A stretch of 64,000 bases of DNA from the NCBI RefSeq assembly GCF_965638725.1, contig NC_134949.1, forward strand, positions 50,248,151 to 50,312,150. The letters run 5' to 3'. The notes beneath the pieces are model-generated. The model was not told the origin of the DNA. It searched no databases and worked only from the letters and a program-made list of their open reading frames with translations. Below, piece after piece: positions 27,770 through 39,192 of this stretch; the first letter of the stretch is position 1; each line of letters opens with the position of its first letter. The stretch comes from Aptenodytes patagonicus (lineage: Eukaryota > Chordata > Aves > Sphenisciformes > Spheniscidae). Both the position numbers and the translations under genes were made by a program.

Positions 27770-27775
27770 TTTATT
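27770..27775 (-). terminator. KERA: Candidate polyadenylation signal of KERA
   Basis: The minus strand reads AATAAA (in TAGAATAAAGCAC). It is the first canonical signal found downstream of the KERA stop codon and would give a 3'UTR of roughly 1.1 kb. Non-canonical signals nearer the stop cannot be excluded. Confidence 0.4.
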
Positions 27776-28868
27776 CTAAATACCTGGACTTCTCTAAAAT
27801 CCAGTGTTATTACGTGCGCGTATATGAGTCAGCAGATAGCTAAATACTGCTCTGAGTTGACTGTATTTGCTTAAACTGATACAATTCCTATGCAAATATT
27901 TGGCTAGTTCAGTAAATAATTGGGAAGGGATGAATCTCTTAATTTCTTAATTTTCTTTTTATCACCGTTATATTAACTAGCCATTCCAATTTTTGTGAAG
28001 TACCTGGTCTGTGAAATATGTAATCATTACTGTTCTTGGTTTTATCTCTATGGAAGCTAAAATAAACCAAATATTCAATGACTATCCCAAAGCTACAGAA
28101 AGAAATAGTGTCAAAACTAGAAATGGAATACTGCAGAATGAAACAGCAGAAAATTGGCACTTTGATAGACCAAGATTTCATCTCGTGTTCCCTTGTCCCT
28201 GAATTTCAGTTGAATCAGTGTATTCCAGTTCTGAAATCATACACTAAATGAGTCCATACAACAATATATATTCAGAATATTGCTTTGGACTCTGAGCCTC
28301 ATATACTTCATGACCTAAAATTATCAGCTTTCAAAGGATGACAGCAATTTATGAGTTATTTACATGTTAAGTGGTTGTTCACCATTAGTCACTATCTTAA
28401 AAAAGGCAGCGGCAGTTCTGATAACTAGTAGTCATGCAACTCATGATTTTTCTAGCATATATATTTAGCCAAGTACACCCAAATTCATTGTGTTAGTTAC
28501 TATGTAACAAAATAAGGAGTTATAATTTGTCTGTAGCAATGATGTTAACAGGATAGACATTGTAGCATTTGACAAGAAAGATGGAGTAGACAAGAATTTG
28601 CTTTGGAATATTTGGGATCTTACACAGACGATTTTCAATATATTCGCATTAGGAATTCCTAGGTAAAGTGTTAAGCATGTTTCATGGCCATCCAAAATCT
28701 CTTCTGAAAGAGGAACAATCTTTTCAGCCATAGAAAAGATGCAAGCAAAGAAAAAATTAAAGTCAAAATAAAGCTGTTACTTCTTGATTTATGAGTTAGA
28801 ACAAGTTTCATTCCAGCAAAACTTGTATCTTAGCACTCTCACAGCACAAGAGTGACACCGTGATATCT

Positions 28869-29041
28869 TTATATGACAACAGCTTGAAGTAGTTGGAAAC
28901 ATATCATGATGTCCAATGGGATTGGAGGTTGAATTTCGTTTCCATCCAGGCGAAGGTATCGGAGGCGAGGGATGTTGCCATAAAACCCATAGTCTTCTGC
29001 TACGGAAATTGAGACTGGGCATATCTGAGTACCATTGACAC
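28869..29041 (-). CDS. KERA: Keratocan, coding exon 3 (C-terminus)
   Basis: Encodes the last 57 residues, completing codon 296 (Ser) that is split 1+2 across intron 2. The acceptor is ATTTTCAG with the first exon base at 29041; the stop TAA is at 28869-28871. Residues 296-352 include sequon N298 (NGT), the last leucine-rich repeat (LRYLRLDGNEIQ), and Cys303 and Cys343, which form the disulfide-bonded C-terminal ear repeat typical of class I-III SLRPs. The end QLLQAVVI corresponds to the mammalian QAVII end. The joined reading frame is 886 + 173 nt = 1059 nt, 352 residues plus stop, the family length. No damage was seen. Confidence 0.96.
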
Positions 29042-32000
29042 CTGAAAATGTAGATCAACATGTTAGGTAATTTCCATAGGAAAGGTTCATGAAGATAAAA
29101 TTCATTTAGAAAACAAATAAAACAGGCTTCCACTGATATTTGTATGGGAGACACTTGCTCCTATCAGAGTTGGAAAATGCCGAATTAACAATTAATTGCT
29201 TTTTTTGATCAAGCAAAAAACCACCTTAACATAATGTAATCTAGATCAGTGAATCACATATTTAATGTGCTGCAGTTATGAATAAAGGCCACTGGATGTA
29301 TATTTTTACCTTGGACAGAGAGGAAACTAATTTAGACAACTACTGGGTAACTGTTCATTGAGAAATAGCTCTCTGCCCTCAGAGAACAAGGTTAATGCTG
29401 AGGGATTTTGAACATCTTACTGCAATGACAGTATATTAATTTTAGCTGATAACATTCCCCAATGAAGATCTTGCATTCAAAATAATAACAGTCATGCATC
29501 AGAGGAGCTTTTCATATAGTGTCTGTAACTTTTAATATCTGTACTTTCCTGTTCTCTCAAATTTTTCAGTACAGTTGGTTTTAATTACAAGAATGTAACT
29601 CGTGCAATGGGATATTTTTCTTCCTAATCTGAAAGCCAACAAGTCCTTAAAATTCTTTATAAATCACACATAGTTTGTTTCAGTTCAGATAAAATTTGAA
29701 ACTATGGCTTAAATCATTACCCATTTTGATAAGAGTCCAATAGATTGAGTTCTTTACATTGTCTTCCTTAAGCTACCTCTGCACTGTCACTTGGCTAAAA
29801 TGCTTTTCATATTTTGTCTTCAGTTGTTGAATAATGAGGCTGCCGCTGCCTTATTTCAGCCTCATCATGGCCTTATTCTAGAAAATAATGAAATGGTGTT
29901 TGTTTATCAAAAATGTCAAATTTCTTTGACCAAATTAAGGTATTTAGTGATTGGTGTGACTGCTTGAGGATCTTGTTGGCCCCAGACCATCTGCAAAAAG
30001 TGATTGAATGGAGAATGTGTGTATAACAGATTTTTTTTGAGCACAGGTTTTTTAGCAACCCAGAAATAGGAAAAGAAAAGCTTTCTACCAAAATTTTTCT
30101 CCCCTTATATTTACCAATGATAATATGCACACATCTTTTGATTATAATCCCCCAAATTGGTTAAATGTTATGATGAAACACCCGCCCCCCCCCCTTTTTT
30201 TTTCCCCCAAAAGAAAAAAAAACATTTATTTTGAAAAACTGCCCAGATGTTTGCAACATCTTGGAAATGGACTTTATCTTTGTCATGGAAACTAGATAAG
30301 TACATCCAGTTGGCCAAGGCCTAAGACTTTTATCATATCCATGATATCAAAATGTCTTTGCCTATGTTGTGATATTTGATTAATGTTTGTAAAGCATTTG
30401 ATATTCTTCGAAGAAACAAGCTACAACTTATTTTTATGTGTGAAGCTACAAAGCAGGAAGCTTGAGAGTGAGGCTTCATTATGAAAGCAATTATTAAAAG
30501 TTTTACAAGTGAATCAACACTATGTAGCAGAAAATATCTGCCTTTTCAGGTCAGCACTACTGTCCTTAGGAGACAAGATGGCTTCAAGTGTGTTCTAAAT
30601 CTCTGTGTTCTCTGACCTAGAAACTATCCCACTGCACTAGTTTTCACTGGGTTAATTACTCCAACCTTAAAGTGAGGCAGCAGTTCTCTAACCACAGGCC
30701 ACCTATGAAGAAGTTATTTCCTGATGATGTGTGATATGAAGTGGTTTGGTTTTTTATTGTTCTCTTCCCATGAACAGGAAATCCTATCCAAACTATCAGA
30801 GGAGTAAAAGCCTCTCTCTCTCCTCTTCTCTTGCAGTCCTGTTCATGGGTATATTGCTGAATTTTGCTTAAGCAGGAGGGACAATCCATCTACACGGGTA
30901 CAATTCACCCTGCCTAAACTGATCCATGTAGAGGGTAAGTGTCAGTCTAAGTAAACCATTTAGACTCTGTTCATAAACTCTGGAGAGAGATGAACGCTTC
31001 CTTAAGATGGGATGATTTTCCCTCTGCAATTGTGTATCTCCTTCCATTAACTGAGTAGGTGGTCTGTATGACTAACCCAAACTAGATACAGAAATCTAGG
31101 ATGGTTAATTCAAATAAGATGAATTCCACCTGTTGTCAACAGTATTGTTAAATGGTGTAATATTTAAAAATGAGACTCTGGAGCTGCTGTAGGGGAAAAC
31201 TGCAAAAGAGGTTCTCATTAATGGCTAATACTGTATGTCTGCTGAAGAACCACAGAAGATCCTGTTTCTTTTCCAGTAAAACTCATAATTTAGAAACATT
31301 CAGAAAGTAAGTTGATCTAGAAGATAGATGTGTTCTGACATATATGACTGTGAGCATATTTCTGTTCTATTCTTGTAACCTCTAGCTGCACTCACTGTAG
31401 TCCAACTCGAATAGTTGGACTCCCTTTCTCCTTTTCACATAATACTTAACTGCAGCAGCCATGGATCAGCCTGGAAATCTGTATCTTTCTGGGCTCTTCC
31501 AGCAAAGAAGCTAGTACCAGCTATAGCGCAGGAGTCTGACAAGTCGTCAGGATCTGTAACTTCAACCATTTCTTTCCAAATATCCTATAATGGATTCTGA
31601 CAGACTGGCATTGCTACTTGTCCCAAGGACTTCTCCTTTTCTCTACACATGGAATAATATTAGCTCAGAGGAGCTATCCCAATCTCCTGGTGTTCCTCTA
31701 GAGGAACTTAATGTTCTCTCCCTTTTATCACACTGTAATACCACCTGCTTACCCTTGCTTACTTGCTATATCATCATTTCATGCCTTCTCTTCTTTTTGC
31801 TTCCTCTAACACTCCCTTTTCCATCATTTGACATCTCCCCAGAACCCTGCATGTGTATCTCATAAATAAATATGTAAACATGTGTGTTTTAAAATGCCAT
31901 GGAACAAGTGTGGTGCGTATCTGTTGTAGCCATAATTAGTTTTGGTTTTATGTTGATTTTGCTTCCAAACTTCAAGTACTTTTTTTCCTCTGTTCACTGA

Positions 32001-34479
32001 GAACCTTGGGGAAGGGACCAGAGGCAAAATCCTGGTTCCACTGAGACCAATGATGAGGCTATCATTGACTTCACTGAACTTCAGGATATTGCCTTATATC
32101 TTCATAAATTCTCCTTGGAGAAATAGGGCTTTGGACTTACATGAAGAACTGATGTTATACAATAACATACAATAAGAAATAGGCAAATAATATTTACATA
32201 GAAATTTTGTTGTCTGAGCTCTTGCATTGCCAGCAGTGTAACTATGAACCACCAAGGGAAAATAAAGCAGCAATTGGCAGGTGTGCAGGGGTATCTGAGA
32301 ATTAATATTATAAAAAGGGTTTGTACTGCACACGTAAAAGTAAACCTTCAGGGGGACTCTTTTGTAGAGAAACCAGATCCAGGCTTTTACAGTTATTTTT
32401 CTTTCAAATCTTTTACATGGGTTATCTTAAAGTAATGACTGATCATCATCTTCCCGGGTTTAAGATGACAAAATCAATCTGCAGAATGAATGCCACATGT
32501 TATTACTCCTGCCTGATGGAATTACATTCCTTGTTTGCAATCCTAAATTGCAAAGGGCCTAAAGGCCCTTTGAGATACCATCTATTAGAGCAGTGTCTCA
32601 TGAAGACTGTGTCGTTATCCCTTACCTCTTGGACAATTATGCTATGTGGTAGAATGTGCCTTACATAATACCTACATTTCATTTAAGGTGTCAGGTTGCC
32701 TTTTTTAATATTTTTTGATTCCTTTATATGTGGTTACTAAGAATAAAAACTTTTTTTTTTTTTTAAATTAGGAGCAGTGTTGTGCTTAATTTAGCAATGA
32801 ATTTTGAAAAGTGGTAAAGGCATTAAGGAATATAAGGCTTGTGGAAAACTATTGTGATTTAGGCTCATGGGTACCCATGTGTCATTGGAAAATGGGACTT
32901 GATATTGCACATACTACACATTGATTTTCATGGGTTTCACCTTTTTTAAACTTATTTAGGAAAGGAAGATAATTTGGCAGGTCTTTAAATACTACCTAGA
33001 CACAAAAGACTCCTTAAACTGGACAAGTTACACTCCATTGATTTCAATTTAGTGTCCACTTAAAGTGACAGGAGATAAAGTCTGCACCTGAGGCCTTGCA
33101 GTGAAGCAATTAAAATAAATCCCTTTGTAACCAGCGGGCAAATAAATATGTTCAGTAACAACCTATGTCATAAGCCCTATCTCTAATTAACTTTTAGACT
33201 TCTTGCAGGCCACTTAAATATGTGCCAGTTGTACAAAATTTATTTTTCTTTACAAGGTTTTATAGATTTATTTTGCAAAATGCAGTGAATTAACCTGCAG
33301 TGAATTAATAGGTATCTTTCTTTGATATGTCCTTGTTTCATACAGAAGCCAAACCATTATTTTTAGTATATTTGTGAACTACAGTGACACAATACAGGAA
33401 TAAGAAACCATTTATTTGATTAAATCAGCATGACAGGAAGACAAATGTAGAGACTTGGTTACCTTCTGTGCAGTGATAAATAGAAAGTCATCACTTTGAT
33501 TTTGGCTTTTGGCATGAAACAAAGGATTTAAGGTCTATGGGACTTGCTGAACAGATACTTTACCCAGTGTCCCTAACCACATCCCTGCTGTATCTGGATG
33601 AATCTGGAAGCAGTGCTAGAAGCAGAACTATGACATGACCACAAGCTTCTGTTGCCTTGGGTACAAAACCTTGTCTCATTTATACAAAGTGGAAAATGTT
33701 AGAAGACATTTGAGGAGATAAACCTTAGTAGGACAAAACTTCTGTAAAGTCAAGTGAAAGATTTTTCATGAAGACTAAACCCAAGTGTCTGCATTTTGTG
33801 CACAGTAAACAAAAGATGGGAAGGATATTCAAGACTGAAATATTCAATATCCACTTTCTAATTAGTCATATTTGAAATAGATTTTGTTGACTGCAGCCAA
33901 TATTTTATTCCATTTTAAGGGTGCCTCACCTTAAGCTCCTACTACATAATTTAGGTGGGCAGAGATATACTCAGAAGAATTGAGCATACAGCAATTCTGT
34001 TAGTTTAGTGGTCCATAACGTGCTCAGGAACTTTGAAAATCTAAGAGTCATACAGATGTGGATTGAATATCCTAACTTGTTGCACCCACTTTTTTGTTGT
34101 TGTTTCTTGCTTATTTACTCTTAGCCTTTCTGTGGGAAACTTAATTTGTTCCCACAAACTGGTTACTGGCATGTACATAGCAAAATGTGAATGCACAAAT
34201 TCTCCTTAATCCGCTCATATTTCTGATCTGCTTGCAAAATGCTTTTTCTGTCTGCATATGAACGTTTTTCACATGTGGTATTACTTCCATGCACATATTT
34301 GGTTGTCATATTTTAGACCTGACTTGAAAACTGGCCTGTGGGAGGTCCTCTTGCTCATCTTCCTATAATCTACAGCACATTTTTAATCTCTTTATTTCAA
34401 AGAGCATTTTTTGTAGTTAAGCAGACATTTTAAAATAATTATTTCTTGGTAGGATCCCACACTGACAATACACACTTAC
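29042..34479 (-). other. KERA: KERA intron 2
   Basis: A 5438-nt phase-1 intron with GTAAGT donor and TTTTCAG acceptor. No exon or clear transposon inside. It contains the homopolymer cluster at 30181-30222 and otherwise ordinary AT-rich sequence. Confidence 0.9.
30181..30222. repeat. C/T/C/A homopolymer cluster
   Basis: On the plus strand CCCG, a run of C10, T9, C5, then A4, G, A9. The T9 and A9 tracts can pair around a short C/A loop. On the KERA sense strand this is a T tract, G5, A9, then G10, a polypurine tract. It may be prone to slippage and to non-B structure. Confidence 0.75.
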
Positions 34480-35365
34480 TTTTGATTCTGTTGTGATCAA
34501 GGTGAAGGTGCTCAAGATGAGCATTGATTGGTGGAATTTTAGTAAGCTGGTTGTGAGACAGCTGTAGATCTAGAATAGATGAAACATTAAACCCATTTGG
34601 GGGAATACCATCATCAGATAATTTATTGTAGTTCAGCCTAAGGAAAGTCACTTTGGGTATTGCACTGAAGTAGTTTTCTGGTATCACTTCAATGGAGTTG
34701 TTGTCCAAAAACAGCTGCAGTGTGTTAGCTGGAATGCTTAAAGGCATTTTCTTGAGTGAATTTTTTGCTATGTTGAGTTGCATAAGGTTGTTGAGTCCTT
34801 GGAAGGTATCACTTTGAAGAGCGCTGTCCAACAAACTGTTCTGGTGCAGATCTAACATAGTAAGGTTTTCCAAGTTGCTGAAGACTCCTTCTGGGATTCT
34901 AGAGATTTTGTTTCTAGCCAGTCTTAGCTGTTCCAGGCCCACTGGTAATGGGGCAGGCACCTCTTCCAATTCATTATCTTCAAGGAATAAGTAAAGCAGC
35001 CTTTTCAGCTTGCTCAGCACACCACTCTCAATTCCACTGTTGGTGATCTTATTCTTGTTCAGATTTATCCATCTCAGATGAGTGGCATTCACAAAAGGTT
35101 TCTCTGAAACTGTTTCAATTTGATTGTTTTGAAGATAGAGATACCAAATTCTTGCTGGGATTGGAGGTATTTCTTTAAGTCCTTTGTTATCACAGTATAA
35201 TGCATTGGGGAAACTAGGAGGACAAAAGCACTCTCGTGGACACTCAGAAGTGTAGTGAGCCCAATGCTCAGGATCCAGCTCATCATAAACTTGTCTCACA
35301 GTTCGAGTCCACACAGAATTGACCAAGAATAAGAGCAAAAGGCTTGTGTAGACTTTTAGAGTCAT
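34480..35365 (-). CDS. KERA: Keratocan, coding exon 2 (N-terminus and most repeats)
   Basis: Encodes residues 1-295 and the first base of 296 of keratocan, a secreted class II keratan-sulfate proteoglycan that binds collagen fibrils and helps set fibril spacing, best known from the corneal stroma. Residues 1-20 are a signal peptide. Cysteines 42, 46, 48 and 58 form the class II N-terminal cluster C-x3-C-x-C-x9-C. Leucine-rich repeats follow from about residue 65 (LYLQNN, WINLNKNKI, LFLEDNELEEVP, LRLARNKISRIP, LDLHQNSL, LFLDNNSIEVIP, LRLNYNKLSDDG, LQLSHNQLTKIP, LHLDHNRIKS). Sequons at N93, N167, N222 and N260 are candidate keratan-sulfate or N-glycan sites. The start at 35363-35365 follows a CTTCCAAG acceptor by 7 nt; no ATG precedes it in the inferred exon 1. 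The donor is GTAAGT at 34479. No frameshift. Confidence 0.97.
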
Positions 35366-35372
35366 TGTTTGC

Positions 35373-36897
35373 CTTGGAAGGGGAGAAAAACAATTAGCTG
35401 TCTCTCAACAGAACTCTCTAACAGCAAGCTACATTAACAAAGCAGTATTACATAGAAAAAAATATTTCCTTTATAAACAGCCAAATTCTGTCCTCTGTGG
35501 TATTACCTGTAGTATGTTAAGGAAAAACTGAACAGTAATATAAGAGGTATAAACAATTCAGTGCTACATGTTGAAGAACATTTTCCTGATTCAACTTAGA
35601 CTCCACATTGGCTACCGATTTAACTGATGTTTATGCAAGAGTCATTTCAAAGAACCTGAAATCATGGATCATTTTTCTGACATTAAATCAGTGTTTCTTA
35701 TAAATTTATTTAAGTTTTCCTGTACAGAGCTATAAACCACTTTATATAATGTACCATCTTCAGTAAAGCTATCAATACCATGATGATATAAATACTATTG
35801 TACTCAGTGTTCTTCCTTTTAAAATTAATCATACCCTCTGTTCTGTTTTTCCTCTCTCTGAAATTATAATTGCATCTGGATCAGATTTTCCAGGGTCTTT
35901 TCTCATCACAGAAAAGTGAAAGATCAAAGAGTATTTTAACAGCTGTTTGTTGGGCATGTTCTTAAAAAGCTTGGAGGGAATATGAGTAATCCATTCCCCT
36001 CCCTCATTCACTCTCATATCCAAAGTTATGAATTTCCTTCTTTAAAGCAAACAGCCAAAACAAATGCCTGATCTAAATGACACAAAAAGTAAGTCCTAAC
36101 CAAATTATATCATATACACTCTTGCATCTTGTATCTATTTTACCTACTTAATTATTTTTTTTTGTTTAACCTCTTCCACCGTTAAATGATGAACAAAATA
36201 ATCAATGGTAATTTACTCCAAAAGGAAATATTTTTGTAGCACAAAAACAGGGCTTAACAAACTCTGTTATCTTGCTTGCTTTCTGATGAAGATTAGCAAG
36301 CATTTTGCAATGCAGAAGCAAGAGACTGGTAGCTGAAATTTCTGGTCAAAATTAGGAGGTTAGTTTTGGAAAAAATAGTATTTAAATATAAAGTAAATTC
36401 TCTCATAGGATTAAGGCACCAGTAAGGTTAAGAGCTCAGTTAAGTTGCTGCATATGATATGTAGTCATTTAATAGTTTTCGACATTGTTATTAGCAGTAA
36501 CAAGTGCAGTATCCTACAGATCTTCCAGCCTCAGAAACTGCTATCTGGAAGCACTCCAAAAAAGGACAAATAAAATATTTCTGAAGAATAAGATCTCTAA
36601 TTTACACAGTGAAATGGCAACTTCTCACTGTGTAAATATTCATAACCTTAATAACAATTTTAAAAAGAAATAGAAAATAATTTACCTTGTTAGTCAAGTT
36701 CCTGTAGCTATCTGAAGCCAGTTAGAAATCACTGTAAATTCACAGCCTTTGGCTGCTAACAACTGTGTTTGCTTCCTGTCCTAAGAATTAATAGCATATA
36801 AAACTTGAAGTACATTCTAATTTTCCCAGATGTATTACCACACACACCTTATTAGCTATTGTTTCTAATTTGACATTGCTTCAGAGTTTGGGCTTAC
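35373..36897 (-). other. KERA: KERA intron 1
   Basis: A 1525-nt intron in the 5'UTR, from the GTAAGC donor at 36897 to the TTTTTCTCCCCTTCCAAG acceptor at 35373. It contains a 12-bp inverted repeat at 36601-36636 and no coding sequence. Confidence 0.75.
36601..36636. repeat. Perfect 12-bp inverted repeat (hairpin) in KERA intron 1
   Basis: TTTACACAGTGA at 36601-36612 and its exact complement TCACTGTGTAAA at 36625-36636, separated by 12 nt. It lies about 260 nt inside intron 1 from the end of exon 1. It could form a hairpin in DNA or pre-mRNA, or serve as a paired protein-binding site. Confidence 0.85.
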
Positions 36898-36970
36898 CTC
36901 AGCTTTCTTGGATCTTCTTCTCTTTCTATTGGTCACTGTTGTCAGACTGTAATAGCTTGAGTCAGGCTAC
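36898..36970 (-). other. KERA: Predicted noncoding exon 1 of keratocan
   Basis: The minus strand shows a TATA-like TATATATTA (36995-37003), a presumed start about 30 nt further at about 36970, and a donor CTGAG/GTAAGC with last exon base 36898. This matches the known three-exon plan of KERA with a short untranslated first exon. The exon holds no ATG, so the first ATG of the spliced message is the keratocan start. The transcription start is estimated. Confidence 0.7.
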
Positions 36971-36994
36971 AAGCCGTGTTCTATGAATACAGCC

Positions 36995-37003
36995 TAATAT
37001 ATA
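36995..37003 (-). promoter_or_regulatory. KERA: TATA-like element of the KERA promoter
   Basis: TATATATTA on the minus strand, about 30 nt before the inferred exon 1 start. Assignment rests on spacing to the GTAAGC donor. Confidence 0.55.
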
Positions 37004-37312
37004 CGCATCAGTGGCTACAGCTTTTAACCCCTAAAATAACTAAGGCACCTCAGCACCTACGCAGGAAAAGACAGGAAATCCTGACTTTAATATCAAGCAG
37101 CCACAAAGCTGAAGGCGTTTGATTTTTATGTTTTAGCAGATGAGAGGAACTGGTCTAGATGAAACAGGTAACACAAAATGTACCTTTATTCAAAATTTTT
37201 GTCAGAAGATAATTTACACGCAAAGCTCACTTACATCATAATTCATTCTCATAATACCTGAACTGGCCACAAAGAATTAAAAACAGTGCCATCTGTTTCT
37301 ACGGAAATATTT

Positions 37313-37432
37313 TATTTGATTTTTATCAAATGCAGATGCTGCCATGCCATTTAAAGACATAATTCTTGATTAGGAGAAGAAGATAGCAAAAGCATTTGCT
37401 AAGAATTTTTTAATAACATATTTTCATTTCTT
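37313..37432 (+). repeat. Duplicated element, copy A, upstream of KERA
   Basis: Directly repeated at 39071-39192. Hand alignment gives about 98 matches over 120 aligned positions with one 2-nt gap. Shared blocks include TATTTGAT, TTATCAAA, TAGGAGAAGAA, CATTTGCTAAGA and TTTTCATTTCTT. Copy A is about 340-460 bp upstream of the inferred KERA start. Similarity fades on both sides. It could be two copies of an unrecognised old interspersed repeat or a duplicated control element. Confidence 0.85.
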
Positions 37433-39070
37433 TAAAGATTAAACCATACCTTTTTCTTTTTGTTCAGAGAGGTATTTATATATATTTCTACAAAGTTATC
37501 ATACTCTCCAGTGCCTCCTGCAGTGAGGTCTGGTTCTAATTATCAAGGCACCAATTAATTATCTTGGTTTATCATTGATCTAAAGTAAACTCTTTCCAGA
37601 CAACTTGCTATCCAAGGCATAGACACATATTTCTCACATTAAATATGTTGGAGGATTTTTGTTTTCTTTTTTAGTCCAAACTTAAAGCAACAACTTCATA
37701 TCAGGAAAACTAGCCACATTCAAAGCCAGAACAACAGCATAAGTATTTTGGGGAAAAAGCTAATGAAAATACTGAAAACATATAATATATCCTGGTACCT
37801 TTTATGACTTTATATTAGTTTTAAAACTTATTTATATAATTATTTTTATTCAGTTTCATCTAATTGATTTTAACAATAAAACCTCTAACAACTTATTCCA
37901 TAATGTTTAATACTTTGCTTCCTAAATTAAGAATGTCTCAAAAGAAGTTTAGAAGTAGAGTAGACAAAAAGATAAGTAATAAAAAAAAAAGGAAAACAAC
38001 CCTTAAGTACATGGGCAGCTTCCACTGACTTCAGCAAGACTAATATTAAACACGTCATAAAATTTTTTTCATAAGTATATGTTTGTACTACTTTGTTTTT
38101 TGTTTAGGAAAAAATACATCCTTACTACCAGTAATTTTTACATGGCTTAAGTATGTGCTTAAAAATAAAACAAGTGTTTAAGTGTTTCACTCTGCTAGAA
38201 CTCCAGACCCTTCAACATCTCTTAGAGATTGTTAGGTCTTTCTTATAAGCCAGGTATAAAATTGATTCCTTCATGCATAATAAGCTGAATATTTCAAAAG
38301 TTTAAATTAGATGAAATTAATTTACACCTCTACCTAAAAATAAAGGTTCTAGCTTTAAGCAGATGTACTAATTATAAGCACAAAAATTAGATGTACTGTA
38401 TTAACCTTTTCATTATGAGTGTTACTTTAAACACCAAGGCCATAAAATGTTTTCTTTGACTTCCCGCAGCAGACGTGGTACCACACATTAATGATGAGGA
38501 GGCTTGTCAGCTGGAGTCCACGGAAGAGAGGTGGGGAGAGGTAGAGGCACTGCTGTATGAAGGTTAAAATAGTTACGTGTTCAGTTGTGAGTGATTTAAG
38601 GAGGCTTCACCATGAAAAGTGCATCTATGATTCTTGTAAAAGCCAGGCAGTGCAACATAAAACTGGTTTGCATTTGTGCTAAATCTTCACAGAGTGTGTA
38701 GAGAGGATATGGAGGCACTGAGGTCTGTTCAACATTAAAGAATGAGCCGAGACCTTCACAGATGTTATACTGAAGGATTTAAAATAGTGAGTCCTGCTGG
38801 CAGATATCTGTTGTGACACACTTAAATGCAAGTTGCCAGATGTTGCATTTAACAAGAAAAGAAAGATTGATTTATCTTATGCTTCATGGGGGTCTGAATT
38901 TACCCTTTAACCTGCTAATCATGTGCAGATGTTCATTATGTTATCACAGAAGTCACTGGCAGAGGGACTTGCTGGTTACCTTGTGACAGGCAGTGGAACT
39001 GTTTGTATGAACTATGTTCAGCAAGGGAGAGGCACGTCACAGTCTGCCCTTAGTCAATTTGGAGGCCAGG

Positions 39071-39192
39071 TATTTGATCCTTATCAAACACACACGTTGC
39101 CATCCCATTCAAAGAAGCAGTTCTTCACTAGGAGAAGAAAACAGCAAAAACATTTGCTAAGACTTTCTCAATAACGTGAATTTTCATTTCTT
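39071..39192 (+). repeat. Duplicated element, copy B, upstream of KERA
   Basis: Second copy of the 37313-37432 element, in the same orientation, 1758 bp further from KERA (about 2.1 kb upstream of its inferred start). The last half (AGGAGAAGAA through CATTTGCTAAGA) is best conserved. No obvious target-site duplication or poly(A) was seen around it. Confidence 0.85.

Noticed and set aside
34439-34479. Read-through extension of KERA exon 2 (KCVLSVWDPTKK)
   Set aside because: It is intron sequence after the GTAAGT donor; the real continuation is exon 3 at 28869-29041, which restores the conserved C-terminus.
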